Assembly: GCA_038526915.1 (NCBI GenBank)
Contig: JBCBGF010000013.1
Location: 1-64,000 of the forward strand
Length of the DNA stretch: 64,000 bases
Reading direction: 5' to 3'
Source of the DNA: JBCBGF01 sp038526915
GTDB lineage: Bacteria; Pseudomonadota; Alphaproteobacteria; Rhodobacterales; Rhodobacteraceae
The translations under genes were made by a program, and so were the position numbers. This document shows positions 33,898 to 41,684 of this stretch, one piece after another. Below the pieces are notes generated by a model, which saw nothing but the letters and a program-made list of their open reading frames with translations, ran no database searches and was not told the DNA's origin. Each line of letters starts with the position of its first letter. Position 1 is the stretch's first letter.

Positions 33898-34224
33898 TTA
33901 AATGAGAAGATCTTCCGATGTCTTTCCAGACGCAATTGCATCGCGGAACCAACCGGGCTGCCGGCCCTTGCCGGACCAAGTGATTTTGGCATCATCGGGA
34001 TGGCGATACTTCGGCGGCAGCGACTTGGCCGGAGCCTTTGTTTTACGCTGCGTTCCGAGCACTTCATCCAGGCTGAGGCCATACTTGCGTGCCGCACTTT
34101 CGGCGGCGGCGCGTGCCTCTTTCAAGTTGTCAGAGATTTTTTTCTCAATCGCTTTCTCGACATCTTTTGCAAGCGTTTCGAGTTCCTTAAGGCTCATCTG
34201 ACTTAGATCGGGTTTCTTTTTCAT
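33898..34224 (-). CDS. H-NS family nucleoid-associated protein (HvrA-like)
   Basis: The 108-residue protein has an N-terminal coiled-coil oligomerisation domain (MSLKELETLAKDVEKAIEKK) and a C-terminal DNA-binding domain with the AT-hook-like loop WSGKGRQPGWFRDAIASG. It would bind AT-rich DNA and silence or compact it, like HvrA of Rhodobacter. The ATG at 34224 is backed by AAGGGGG five bases upstream; a longer frame exists but lacks such a site. It is the only gene in a 2.3-kb gene-poor, partly AT-rich region. A perfect inverted repeat lies about 120 bases upstream. Confidence 0.9.
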   Translation of the reverse strand: MKKKPDLSQMSLKELETLAKDVEKAIEKKISDNLKEARAAAESAARKYGLSLDEVLGTQRKTKAPAKSLPPKYRHPDDAKITWSGKGRQPGWFRDAIASGKTSEDLLI

Positions 34225-35308
34225 TTTTGCCCCCTTCGCATATACTGGCATCTTTCTTTTCGTTGATGCCATACCGTGTGCACTGACCGGCTTTACGCGT
34301 GATATTCAGCAAGGTCAATTCCAACACACCGCTCTATTTGCTGGCATCAATTCGGGTTGAATTGATCGACTTCTCGCCCGGAACGATGTGCATGCACAAC
34401 CAGCGGGATAACGACACGGAATAGCGCTACAGTTTAAAGGAGAAATGAAGACGGGAATAAAGCGGTATAGGAGAATACGGTCCACTGCGTTTCCTCAGCA
34501 TTGCAGCGTTTGTTGTCACATAGAGCGACAGCGTGGTTAGAGCACCGGGCACGTGCGCGGGGCACCGCCCGGTGCCTACTCGCCCACTCGTGACTGATAC
34601 CCTTCCACCCCTTACACAGAGCCCCCATACGCGCGCTCCGCCACACGAAGAGGTTTGGCGGACGCGGTTGGCCCAATAAGGGCGAAGACCTGACAAAGAG
34701 AGGTGATTTTGTGTGCGGGGCACTCGGGTGCGGGGCAGATCGCCTCTTTCATTGTTGTCATTTCGAGAACAAAGATCACGCTTGGTTGCCAGAAACCGCT
34801 TGATTGGGGCGTGAGCGGTGCTGTGCTGTCCATCAAAGCGAAACAATTAATGTCGCAAACTCCGCTGTGCATGACGAGCGCAGCCCGCCACAATCCGGTT
34901 TTGTGGCCCCCGCCCACCGGATCGCGCACGGGGCGGGTGTTGCGCATTGGCTGCGGATTGCCAGCGCAACGGGAGGGGGATCCCCCTTTCGCCGCGCGCA
35001 TCAAAGCGTTCGGATGCTGTGTGATTCGCGCGTGAACGGACACCGCGAATCTTTTCGGCGCAGGCCGCAAAGCGTGGGATCCGCACCGACCTGGTCGAAT
35101 TGGCGAACAATGCAAATCCAAGGCCGGAGGGACGGTCAGAGTGTCCGCACCATCGCTTAGCGCGCAACAGCGTATGAAGCACCGAGCCGCAGATCGCGTT
35201 GCCGGCACTGCGCGCGGGGTGTGCGCGCGCACGCGTGCGACCCTGGTTGGGCCGTCAGCGTCCCGACAGAGGCAAACGGACAACGGTTTGATTTTTGGTG
35301 CTTTATCT
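34225..35308. other. Gene-poor interval between H-NS and tRNA-Leu
   Basis: No open frame here looks real. Structures seen are the inverted repeat at 34346-34366, competing stems at 34542-34575 and 34561-34576 (GGCACCG-cc-CGGTGCC), and a 14-base palindrome AGGGGGATCCCCCT at 34974-34987. It could hold a small RNA or decayed genes. Confidence 0.5.
34346..34366. promoter_or_regulatory. Perfect inverted repeat upstream of the H-NS gene
   Basis: ATCAATTC, a five-base spacer, then GAATTGAT. It lies about 120 bases before the H-NS start in AT-rich DNA, and is a candidate operator for that gene. Confidence 0.45.
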
Positions 35309-35394
35309 TGGTACCCGCGGCCGGACTCGAACCGGCACGGCCTTCCGGCCTGGGGATTTTAAGTCCCCTGTGTCTACCATTCCACCACGCGGGC
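35309..35394 (-). tRNA. tRNA-Leu (anticodon UAA)
   Basis: On the minus strand the 86-base gene begins GCCCGCGTGGTGGAATGGTA and ends with an encoded CCA. The acceptor stem GCCCGCG pairs with CGCGGGT (one G-U). The anticodon loop CTTAAAA gives UAA, the long variable arm GGCCGGAAGGCC is that of a class II tRNA, and the T arm GTTCGAGTC is intact. Confidence 0.95.
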
Positions 35395-35588
35395 CAGCCT
35401 TTGCCGCGCCCCCGATCGATCTCAGTCGCGGACGCATGACCGCCCTACCAACTGCACGACCCCCTCTTCAAGGGCGATCCAACACGCATGCAGACGCGCG
35501 TCGACAGGCCCAGGCCTTGGCAAACAGGCCGCGGATTGCTCGAATACGGCAACCACCCCGTAACCCGTATGATTTGCGAGACCTTGTA

Positions 35589-36725
35589 ATGACCGCAACG
35601 CTGAACACCGCCGCCGATCTCGCCGCCGAACAGGAGCGCGTCGACAATTTTCTGTACCGCATGCTGTGGCAGGCGCGGGTGATGAAAAAGCACCTGAAAA
35701 CCGCCAAGGCGCCGGTGCTGGAAGGGCGGTTTTGGGGGGATACGCCAAACTCGCCCTATGCGCGCGGGCTGAGCACAATCGGGAAAGCCAAACCTGACGG
35801 CGCGACCGTGGCCCTGGATCAGCATTCGATCAATGAGCGCGACTATACCGAGGCGGTGCCCACCAAGACGCGGCACAAGAACGTGTTTTATTCGCAAAAC
35901 GGGTTTGCATGGACGAAGGGTCAGCTGGATCAATCGCTATCGATCATGTTGCCGCGCACGATCGGCCGGGTCTGGCGCGAACGGCCGACCAAGGCGGCGC
36001 TCGTAATCGAACAGGGTACGATCATCGCCTGTGACCATCCCTATACCTACGGCGACTGGATCGTTGAGCATCTGATGTGCATCGCCCATGCCGGCGATTT
36101 CCCGCAGCCCTTGGTCCTGCCCGGCTGGATCGGGGACCGGGGCTATGTAAAGCGCGATCTGGACCGGTTGGGGATCGACTATATCTCGACCGACGGCCCG
36201 GTGCGGATCGAGGACGCCTGCGTTCTGCACAAACAGCATCCCGGCGCGCTTCTGACCGCGGCGGACAAGGTTGCGTTTCGCAAGCTGTTTGGCATTGAGA
36301 CGGGAATGCCGCGGAAGGGATCGATCCTCTATCTGTCACGCGACGGCATCAACAGCGATCAGGTGAAGAAGGACCGCGACTATAACAGTGCGGCGATTTC
36401 CAAGATTGTCGAGGAACTGGGCGGCCAGACGGTGTGGACCGGCGACAAGGGGCTCGACGACTATATCGCGCTGGCGGCCGAGGCCGATATCGTGATCGGC
36501 GATCACGGGGCGGCGATGATGAATATCATGTGCTGGCATCCAAGCGTGGTGATCGAGATTTTCGACGATAGCTGGTGGACCCGCTGTTTTGTGTTCCTCA
36601 GCCAGGCCTGCGGGGTGGAGTATCACGGCGCGATCCGGACCAAGGGGCGCAGCGAAGACGAGTTGCGCGCGCTGCTGCAAGCGCATCTGGCGAATGCTAA
36701 AGCTCTTGCCCAGGAGGCTCTTTGA
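35589..36725 (+). CDS. Glycosyltransferase family 61 (DUF563) protein
   Basis: The 378-residue protein has the GT61/DUF563 core: KGSILYLSRDGINSD, a helix-strand pair, and the hallmark VIGDHGAAMMNIMCWHP. Members add sugars to glycans with retention or inversion not fixed by sequence. ATG 35589 is the first good start beyond the tRNA gene. No membrane segment is present, so it acts at the cytoplasmic face. The last 29 bases overlap the convergent TPR gene. It may belong with the surface-glycan genes elsewhere in the window. Confidence 0.8.
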   Translation: MTATLNTAADLAAEQERVDNFLYRMLWQARVMKKHLKTAKAPVLEGRFWGDTPNSPYARGLSTIGKAKPDGATVALDQHSINERDYTEAVPTKTRHKNVFYSQNGFAWTKGQLDQSLSIMLPRTIGRVWRERPTKAALVIEQGTIIACDHPYTYGDWIVEHLMCIAHAGDFPQPLVLPGWIGDRGYVKRDLDRLGIDYISTDGPVRIEDACVLHKQHPGALLTAADKVAFRKLFGIETGMPRKGSILYLSRDGINSDQVKKDRDYNSAAISKIVEELGGQTVWTGDKGLDDYIALAAEADIVIGDHGAAMMNIMCWHPSVVIEIFDDSWWTRCFVFLSQACGVEYHGAIRTKGRSEDELRALLQAHLANAKALAQEAL

Positions 36726-37233
36726 GCATCCCGCGTTCTGGGATCCACGGATTGAGATCAAGGGCGGCGCGCAGGTAAGCCTGCGCCTCGTCTTCGCGAC
36801 CGAGCTGCGTGAGGGTCAGGGCGAGGCCTGACAGCGCGCCCACGTGATCGGGGGTGATCGCGATGGTGCGTTCCAGATCGACCAAGGCCTTTTCCGGCTG
36901 ATTGCTGAGGAAATAGATGAAGGCGCGCTGGTTGTAGCCTTCGGCATAGTCGGGGCAGTAGTCGACCAAGGCATCAAACGCCCGGATCGCCCCCAGAAAA
37001 TCGCCATAGCGGCGCGCGGTCATGCCTTGGCCCAACAGCTCTTGCGCGGCGGCATCAGGCGCTGTGGTCCAGATCGCCCACATCTTGTCTGACGCCTGGC
37101 GACCCAACATCTCGTTCGGCGCAGCGCGCGCTTCGTCAAAGAGCACGGCCATATCGGCGGATCGGTCCGGCAGGGCAGGACAGGCCAGCCCCATGCCGGG
37201 GATCAGGGCGGTGAGAGCAAGAAGACGTCGCAT
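36697..37233 (-). CDS. Exported TPR protein
   Basis: The 178-residue protein has a signal peptide (MRRLLALTALIPGMGLACPA) and then two or three TPR units: LGAIRAFDALVDYCPDYAEG, EKALVDLERTIAITPDHVGA and EDEAQAYLRAALDLNPWIPE. It is likely periplasmic and serves as a protein-binding scaffold. The start at 37233 is set by the signal peptide. The 3' end overlaps the GT61 gene on the other strand by 29 bases. It is divergent from the rhomboid gene with about 80 bases between. Confidence 0.85.
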   Translation of the reverse strand: MRRLLALTALIPGMGLACPALPDRSADMAVLFDEARAAPNEMLGRQASDKMWAIWTTAPDAAAQELLGQGMTARRYGDFLGAIRAFDALVDYCPDYAEGYNQRAFIYFLSNQPEKALVDLERTIAITPDHVGALSGLALTLTQLGREDEAQAYLRAALDLNPWIPERGMLKEPPGQEL

Positions 37234-37314
37234 ACCCCACGAAAGAGCGCCCGACCCTGCCCTGTCAAGGATCGCACCTTGACCTTCGCAGCCCCAGCCC
37301 GCAGCCTTCGGCCC

Positions 37315-38052
37315 ATGTTTCCGATCCGCGATCACAACCCGTCCGAACGCACGCCCTATGTCACCTACACGCTGATTGCGATCAACGTGCTGGTGTTCAT
37401 CAGCTATTGGCCGCTATTTCAGGATCCGCGCGCGCTGGCCGCATTCTTTGACACCTATGGCCTTGTGCCCCGCGATGCTTGGGGGGAGGAGCTGACCTTT
37501 GTCACCTCGATGTTCCTCCATGGCGGGCTGATGCATATCGGAGGCAACATGCTGTTTTTGTTCATCTTCGGGGACAACCTGGAAGATGAGATGGGGCATA
37601 TGCCGTTTTTGGGGTTCTATCTGGCCGGCGGCATCGGCGCGGCTCTGTTCCAGGTGCTGGCCGATCCCAGCAGCCCGGTGCCCATGGTGGGCGCGTCGGG
37701 CGCGATTGCGGCAGTGATGGGGGGGTATCTGCTGCTTTACCCCAAGGCGCGGGTCGATGTCCTTTTGATCCTGATCATCATCTTCCGGGTGTTCCCGATC
37801 CCGGCCTGGGTGATGCTGGGGCTGTGGTTCGGGCTGCAACTGTTCAATGGGGTGGCCACTTCGACCGCCGGTGGGGGCGTCGCCTATTGGGCCCATGCGG
37901 GCGGGTTCATCGTGGGCTTTCTTCTGACCATCCCGCTGTGGCAACGGCGCGGGGGCACCGCCTATTGGACCCGGACCGAAGGCCACCCGCCCCATCCAGA
38001 AGCCCGCTATCGCGTGGGCCGCACCAATATCCCGACCATTCGGCGGAGGTGA
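37315..38052 (+). CDS. Rhomboid family intramembrane serine protease
   Basis: The 245-residue protein has about six helices. The catalytic Ser is in VGASGAIAAVMGGYLLL, the His is in YWAHAGGFIVGF, and the loop-1 motif is FLHGGLMHIGGNMLFLFIFG. These are the full rhomboid set, so the protease should be active, cutting membrane proteins within the bilayer. The ATG at 37315 precedes conserved sequence (FPIRDHNPSERTPYVTY). The next gene starts two bases after its stop, so the GFA gene is probably co-translated. Confidence 0.94.
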   Translation: MFPIRDHNPSERTPYVTYTLIAINVLVFISYWPLFQDPRALAAFFDTYGLVPRDAWGEELTFVTSMFLHGGLMHIGGNMLFLFIFGDNLEDEMGHMPFLGFYLAGGIGAALFQVLADPSSPVPMVGASGAIAAVMGGYLLLYPKARVDVLLILIIIFRVFPIPAWVMLGLWFGLQLFNGVATSTAGGGVAYWAHAGGFIVGFLLTIPLWQRRGGTAYWTRTEGHPPHPEARYRVGRTNIPTIRRR

Positions 38053-38054
38053 GC

Positions 38055-38411
38055 ATGCGGGCAAGCTGTCATTGCGGCGCGGTGGTGCTAGAGGTGGATT
38101 TGTCCGACGGGCTCAACACCACGCGCCGCTGCGATTGTTCGTTCTGCGCGCGGCGCGGGGCGATTGTGGTCTCGGCCCCGCTGGATGGGGTGCGCGTGGT
38201 CAAAGGGGCCGACGTCCTGACCCTGTACCAATGGGGAACGGGGACGGCGAAGCATTACTTCTGTTCGGTCTGCGGGATCTACACCCACCACCAGCGGCGA
38301 TCAAACCCCAATGAATACGGAGTGAACGTGGCCACGCTGGACGGGATCAACCCGCGCGATCTGGGCGAAGTGCCTTGGGCGGACGGGATCAACCACCCTT
38401 CTGACCGCTGA
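38055..38411 (+). CDS. GFA family zinc-binding protein
   Basis: The 118-residue protein has the Cys pattern of the glutathione-dependent formaldehyde-activating (GFA) family: ASCHCGAV, RRCDCSFCARRG and FCSVCGIYTHHQ. These bind one or two zinc ions. Members rarely have the original activity proven, so the substrate is open. A very strong ribosome site, GGAGGTGA, lies four bases before the ATG and inside the end of the rhomboid gene. A family B repeat follows ten bases after its stop. Confidence 0.9.
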   Translation: MRASCHCGAVVLEVDLSDGLNTTRRCDCSFCARRGAIVVSAPLDGVRVVKGADVLTLYQWGTGTAKHYFCSVCGIYTHHQRRSNPNEYGVNVATLDGINPRDLGEVPWADGINHPSDR

Positions 38412-38420
38412 ACTTCGTCG

Positions 38421-38470
38421 CTTTGGAAATATCCCGGGGGAACGCGGCAGGCGTGGGGGCAGCGCCCCCG
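38421..38470 (+). repeat. Family B structured repeat, copy B3
   Basis: CTTTGGAAATATCCCGGGGG, a short middle stem ACGC-ggcag-GCGT, then the closing hairpin GGGGGCAGCGCCCCC. It starts ten bases after the GFA gene stop in the sense direction and ends just before the convergent monophosphatase gene. Confidence 0.85.
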
Positions 38471-38475
38471 TATCC

Positions 38476-39261
38476 TCAACCGCGGATCACATCCGCGAAG
38501 GCTTCAAAGACGTTGGCATTGCCGACAATCAGCGCCCCGGACTCAATGACCGACGCACCGGGGTCGAGCGGTTCGACAAACCCGCCCGCCTCGCGCACGA
38601 GAAGAACCCCCGCCGCGATGTCCCACGCATTGAGCCGCCGTTCCCAATAACCGTCATAGCGCCCCGCCGCCACATAGGCCAAATCGAGCGCCGCCGCGCC
38701 CCAGCGCCGGACGCCCGCGGTGGCGGGCAATAGCCGCGCCATGGCCTGCAGTGTCTCGGGCAGTTCGGGCCGCCCGCCAAAGGGCAGGCCGGTGGCAAAG
38801 ATGCATTCGATCATCCGGCTGCGATCCGAGACCCGCAGACGCTGGTTGTTCATCCAGGCCCCCTGCCCCTTCTCGGCCATGAAGAGCTCATCCTTCACCG
38901 GGTCGAACACGATGGCCGAGACGATCTCGCCCTTATGCTCCAACGCGATGGAGACCGCCCAGTGCGGCAGCCCGTGCAGGAAATTCGTGGTGCCATCGAG
39001 CGGATCGACGAGCCAGCGGCGGGTGGGGTCGGCCCCCTCTTCCGCAGCACTTTCCTCCGCCACCCAACCGTAGTTCGGGCGCGCACCCATCAGCTCTTCC
39101 CGCACGATTTTTTCGGCAGCGATATCGGCGCGGCTGACGAAATCGCCCGCACCCTTGGAGGAGACCTGTAGGTTCTCGACCTCGCCGAAATCCTTGAGAA
39201 GCGATCGCCCGGCCTTGCGCGCGGCCTTGATCATGATGTTGAGATTGGCCGAGCCTTGCAT
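38476..39261 (-). CDS. Inositol monophosphatase family protein
   Basis: The 261-residue protein has the full metal site of the family: the EE pair in WVAEESAAEE, the DPLDGTTNF motif in RWLVDPLDGTTNFLHG, and the C-terminal LNAWDIAAGVLLVREAGG. It hydrolyses sugar or inositol phosphates with magnesium. It is SuhB-like, and in bacteria may also act in rRNA antitermination. It is a single gene, divergent in direction from the GFA gene and preceding metR on the same strand with about 65 bases between. Confidence 0.94.
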   Translation of the reverse strand: MQGSANLNIMIKAARKAGRSLLKDFGEVENLQVSSKGAGDFVSRADIAAEKIVREELMGARPNYGWVAEESAAEEGADPTRRWLVDPLDGTTNFLHGLPHWAVSIALEHKGEIVSAIVFDPVKDELFMAEKGQGAWMNNQRLRVSDRSRMIECIFATGLPFGGRPELPETLQAMARLLPATAGVRRWGAAALDLAYVAAGRYDGYWERRLNAWDIAAGVLLVREAGGFVEPLDPGASVIESGALIVGNANVFEAFADVIRG

Positions 39262-39325
39262 CGCGCGCCCCTTTGGGAAATCAGGCCGCGCGTATACGGG
39301 AGGCCGGGGCGAATGCCAAGCGGGG

Positions 39326-40243
39326 TCAGGCGGGCTGGGCGCTGCGTTGCAGCTTCACCGGTTCGGTGCGGGCAAGGCGTAGGAGATGGGCCATGAAGGG
39401 CTTGGTTGTCTCATCACTTCGTGTGGCGGCGTAAAGGCGGCGGGTCAGGCCGGTTTTGGTGATGGGCCGCGTCACATAGTCGGAGTTATACCGCACCTCG
39501 CGCACAACCCAGTCGGGCAGCACCGCCACCCCGCGGTTGGAGGCGACAAGCAGCAGGATGACCGCGGTCAGCTCCACTTGGCGCACGGCGGCGGGCTCGA
39601 CCTTGGCAGGCGTCAAAAGCTGGCTGAAGACATCGAGCCGCGCGCGATCGACGGGATAGGTAATGAGGGTCTGGCCCCGGAAATCAGCGGCCTCGACATG
39701 AGGTTTCTCGGCCAGCGGGTGCTGGGCTGAGGCGACAAAGACCGGTGCGTAGTCAAACAGCGGCGTGAAATCCACCCCATCCAGCGTTTCGGGATCGGAG
39801 GAGACCACGAGATCCACCTCTTCACGCTGAAGCGCCGGCAACGCGTCAAACGCCAGTCCTGGGCGGATATCCACGTCAACCTCGGGCCAGGCCTTGCGGA
39901 ACGACTCGAGCACCGGGAAAAGCCACTCGAAACAGGCATGGCATTCGATGGCGATGTGCAGGCGCCCGGTTTTGCCCGATTGCAGGCCGGAAAACTCGGC
40001 CTCCAGCGCATCAATCTCGGGCAGGATTCGTTCGGCGGCGGCCAGCAACCGCATCCCCGCCGCGCTGAGTTTCAAGGGCTTCGACCGGCGCACGAAAAGC
40101 TCAACCCCCGCCTGCGCTTCGATCCCTTTGACCTGATGGCTGAGCGCGGATTGCGTGAGGTTCAACAGATCGGCCGCCCGCGCCAGGCCACCGGCCTCGT
40201 GGATCGCACGGATGGTGCGCAGGTGGCGAAACTCTATATGCAC
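39326..40243 (-). CDS. metR: LysR-type regulator, MetR
   Basis: The 305-residue protein has an N-terminal winged HTH (LARAADLLNLTQSALSHQVK) and a LysR effector domain with HIAIECHACFEWLFPVLESF, the MetR-type sequence around the homocysteine pocket. It is divergent from metF, and the shared leader holds a perfect inverted repeat, which supports the identity: MetR activates methionine genes with homocysteine. The GTG at 40243 follows GAGGA six bases upstream. Longer frames run back through the operator and metF start and are unlikely. Confidence 0.88.
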   Translation of the reverse strand: MHIEFRHLRTIRAIHEAGGLARAADLLNLTQSALSHQVKGIEAQAGVELFVRRSKPLKLSAAGMRLLAAAERILPEIDALEAEFSGLQSGKTGRLHIAIECHACFEWLFPVLESFRKAWPEVDVDIRPGLAFDALPALQREEVDLVVSSDPETLDGVDFTPLFDYAPVFVASAQHPLAEKPHVEAADFRGQTLITYPVDRARLDVFSQLLTPAKVEPAAVRQVELTAVILLLVASNRGVAVLPDWVVREVRYNSDYVTRPITKTGLTRRLYAATRSDETTKPFMAHLLRLARTEPVKLQRSAQPA

Positions 40244-40249
40244 GTGATC

Positions 40250-40275
40250 CTCATAATCGTGTTGAAGATTATGAG
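40250..40275. promoter_or_regulatory. MetR operator candidate
   Basis: CTCATAATC, an eight-base spacer, then GATTATGAG: a perfect 9-bp inverted repeat. It begins seven bases before the metR start and about 57 bases before metF. It would allow autorepression of metR and activation of metF. Confidence 0.75.
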
Positions 40276-40331
40276 TTTGTCTCACATCCCCGCGCGTGGG
40301 ACAAGGTGGCGGTCTTTCATAAGGTTTGCCC

Positions 40332-41198
40332 ATGTCCGCGCCCCGCATCTCATTTGAGTTCTTCCCCCCGCAATCGCTGGAAGCCTCGTTCCGTCTGTGG
40401 GACACGGTGCGCACACTGGCGCCGCTGAACCCCGGCTTTGTGTCGGTGACCTATGGCGCGGGCGGCACGACGCGGGATCTGACGCATGAGGCGGTGCAGA
40501 CTATCGGCGACCACTACGGGCTGAACGTGGCAGCGCATCTCACCTGCGTGGCAGCGACGAAGGATGAAACGCTGGCCATTGCGGATCAGTATGCGGCGGC
40601 AGGTGTGCGGGAAATTGTGGCCCTGCGTGGCGACCCGCCCAAGGGCACGGGCGCATTCCAGCCCCATCCGGGCGGCTTCACCGATGCGTGCGATCTGATC
40701 AAGGCTTTGGCAGAACGCGGCGATTTCCACATCCGCGTCGGCGCCTACCCCGAACCACACCCAGAGGCGGCTGACAGCGCGGCGGACGTGGCCTGGCTCA
40801 AACGCAAGATCGATGCGGGCGCGGGTTCGGCCATCACGCAGTTCTTCTTCGAGGCCGACACCTTCTTCCGCTTCCGCGATGCCTGCGTGGCGGCGGGGAT
40901 CGACGCGCCCATCATCCCCGGCATCCTGCCCATCGAGAACTGGCAGGGCGTTCAGAAATTCGCCGCGCGCTGCGGGGCGCAGGTGCCGGGTTGGCTGGCT
41001 GACGCATTCGAGAAAGCCGAACGCGACAATCGCACCGATCTGTTGGCCACGGCGGTGTGCACCGAGCTTTGCTCCGACCTGCTCGAAGGCGGGGTCGAGG
41101 ACCTGCATTTCTATACGCTGAACAAGCCCGGTCTGACCCGCGAGGTGGCCCATGCGCTGGGCATCGTGCCGGAGATGACGTTGGAGAAGGTGGCCTGA
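40332..41198 (+). CDS. metF: 5,10-methylenetetrahydrofolate reductase
   Basis: MetF makes 5-methyl-THF for methionine synthesis. The 288-residue TIM-barrel protein has SFEFFPPQSLEASFRLW at the start, the FAD-contact stretches VSVTYGAGGTTRD and REIVALRGDPPKG, and GAGSAITQFFFEADTFFRFR. All family blocks are intact. The ATG at 40332 is preceded by AAGG. It is divergent from metR with a perfect operator between, so expression should respond to homocysteine through MetR. Confidence 0.96.
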   Translation: MSAPRISFEFFPPQSLEASFRLWDTVRTLAPLNPGFVSVTYGAGGTTRDLTHEAVQTIGDHYGLNVAAHLTCVAATKDETLAIADQYAAAGVREIVALRGDPPKGTGAFQPHPGGFTDACDLIKALAERGDFHIRVGAYPEPHPEAADSAADVAWLKRKIDAGAGSAITQFFFEADTFFRFRDACVAAGIDAPIIPGILPIENWQGVQKFAARCGAQVPGWLADAFEKAERDNRTDLLATAVCTELCSDLLEGGVEDLHFYTLNKPGLTREVAHALGIVPEMTLEKVA

Positions 41199-41240
41199 TC
41201 GGCCATTGCCGGCGACTGAACCCGGCCCTAGGGTCAGACT

Positions 41241-41684
41241 ATGTTCGACCCCCGCAAAATATCCGGGCTGGAGTTCCTGACCGCCCTCAAAAACGGTGAG
41301 ATCCCGCCGCCCAGCATGGCCCTCACTCTGGGCTTTGCACCCACCGAGATGGCCCATGGCACGATCACCTTCCGCGCGACCCCGGGCACCGAGGTGCTGA
41401 ACCCGATGGGCGTGGTCCATGGCGGCTGGTACGGCGCGCTTCTCGACACGGTGATGGGCTGCGCGGTGCAGACCACCCTGTCCGCCGGGCGGACCTACAC
41501 AACGCTCGAATACAAGGTGAACCTCACCCGCGCGATCCCGCCAGGCACGCTGGCCGAGGCCGTGGGCGAGGTGCAGCATGGCGGACGCTCGACAGCTGTG
41601 GCACGGGGCGAGATACGCGGCGTCGAGGATGGCAAGCTCTATGCCACAGGCTCCACCACCTGCATCCTGATGGATTTGCCCTAA
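41241..41684 (+). CDS. PaaI-type (hotdog-fold) thioesterase
   Basis: The 147-residue protein is a 4HBT hotdog domain: NPMGVVHGGWYGALLDTVMG carries the HGG motif and the catalytic Asp. It hydrolyses acyl- or aryl-CoA; the substrate is not visible. It follows metF by 42 bases and may share its transcript. Its TAA overlaps the TAG of the convergent DUF2235 gene in the four bases CTAA at 41681-41684. A family B repeat begins at once after the stop. Confidence 0.9.
   Translation: MFDPRKISGLEFLTALKNGEIPPPSMALTLGFAPTEMAHGTITFRATPGTEVLNPMGVVHGGWYGALLDTVMGCAVQTTLSAGRTYTTLEYKVNLTRAIPPGTLAEAVGEVQHGGRSTAVARGEIRGVEDGKLYATGSTTCILMDLP

Noticed and set aside
34445..34540. 31-codon frame after AAAGGAGAA
   Set aside because: The ribosome site is good, but the product is short, basic and without recognisable features; a chance site cannot be excluded.
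34612..35283. 223-codon minus-strand frame in the gene-poor region
   Set aside because: The composition is Cys/Arg/Pro-rich and irregular, with no ribosome site, signature or neighbour support.
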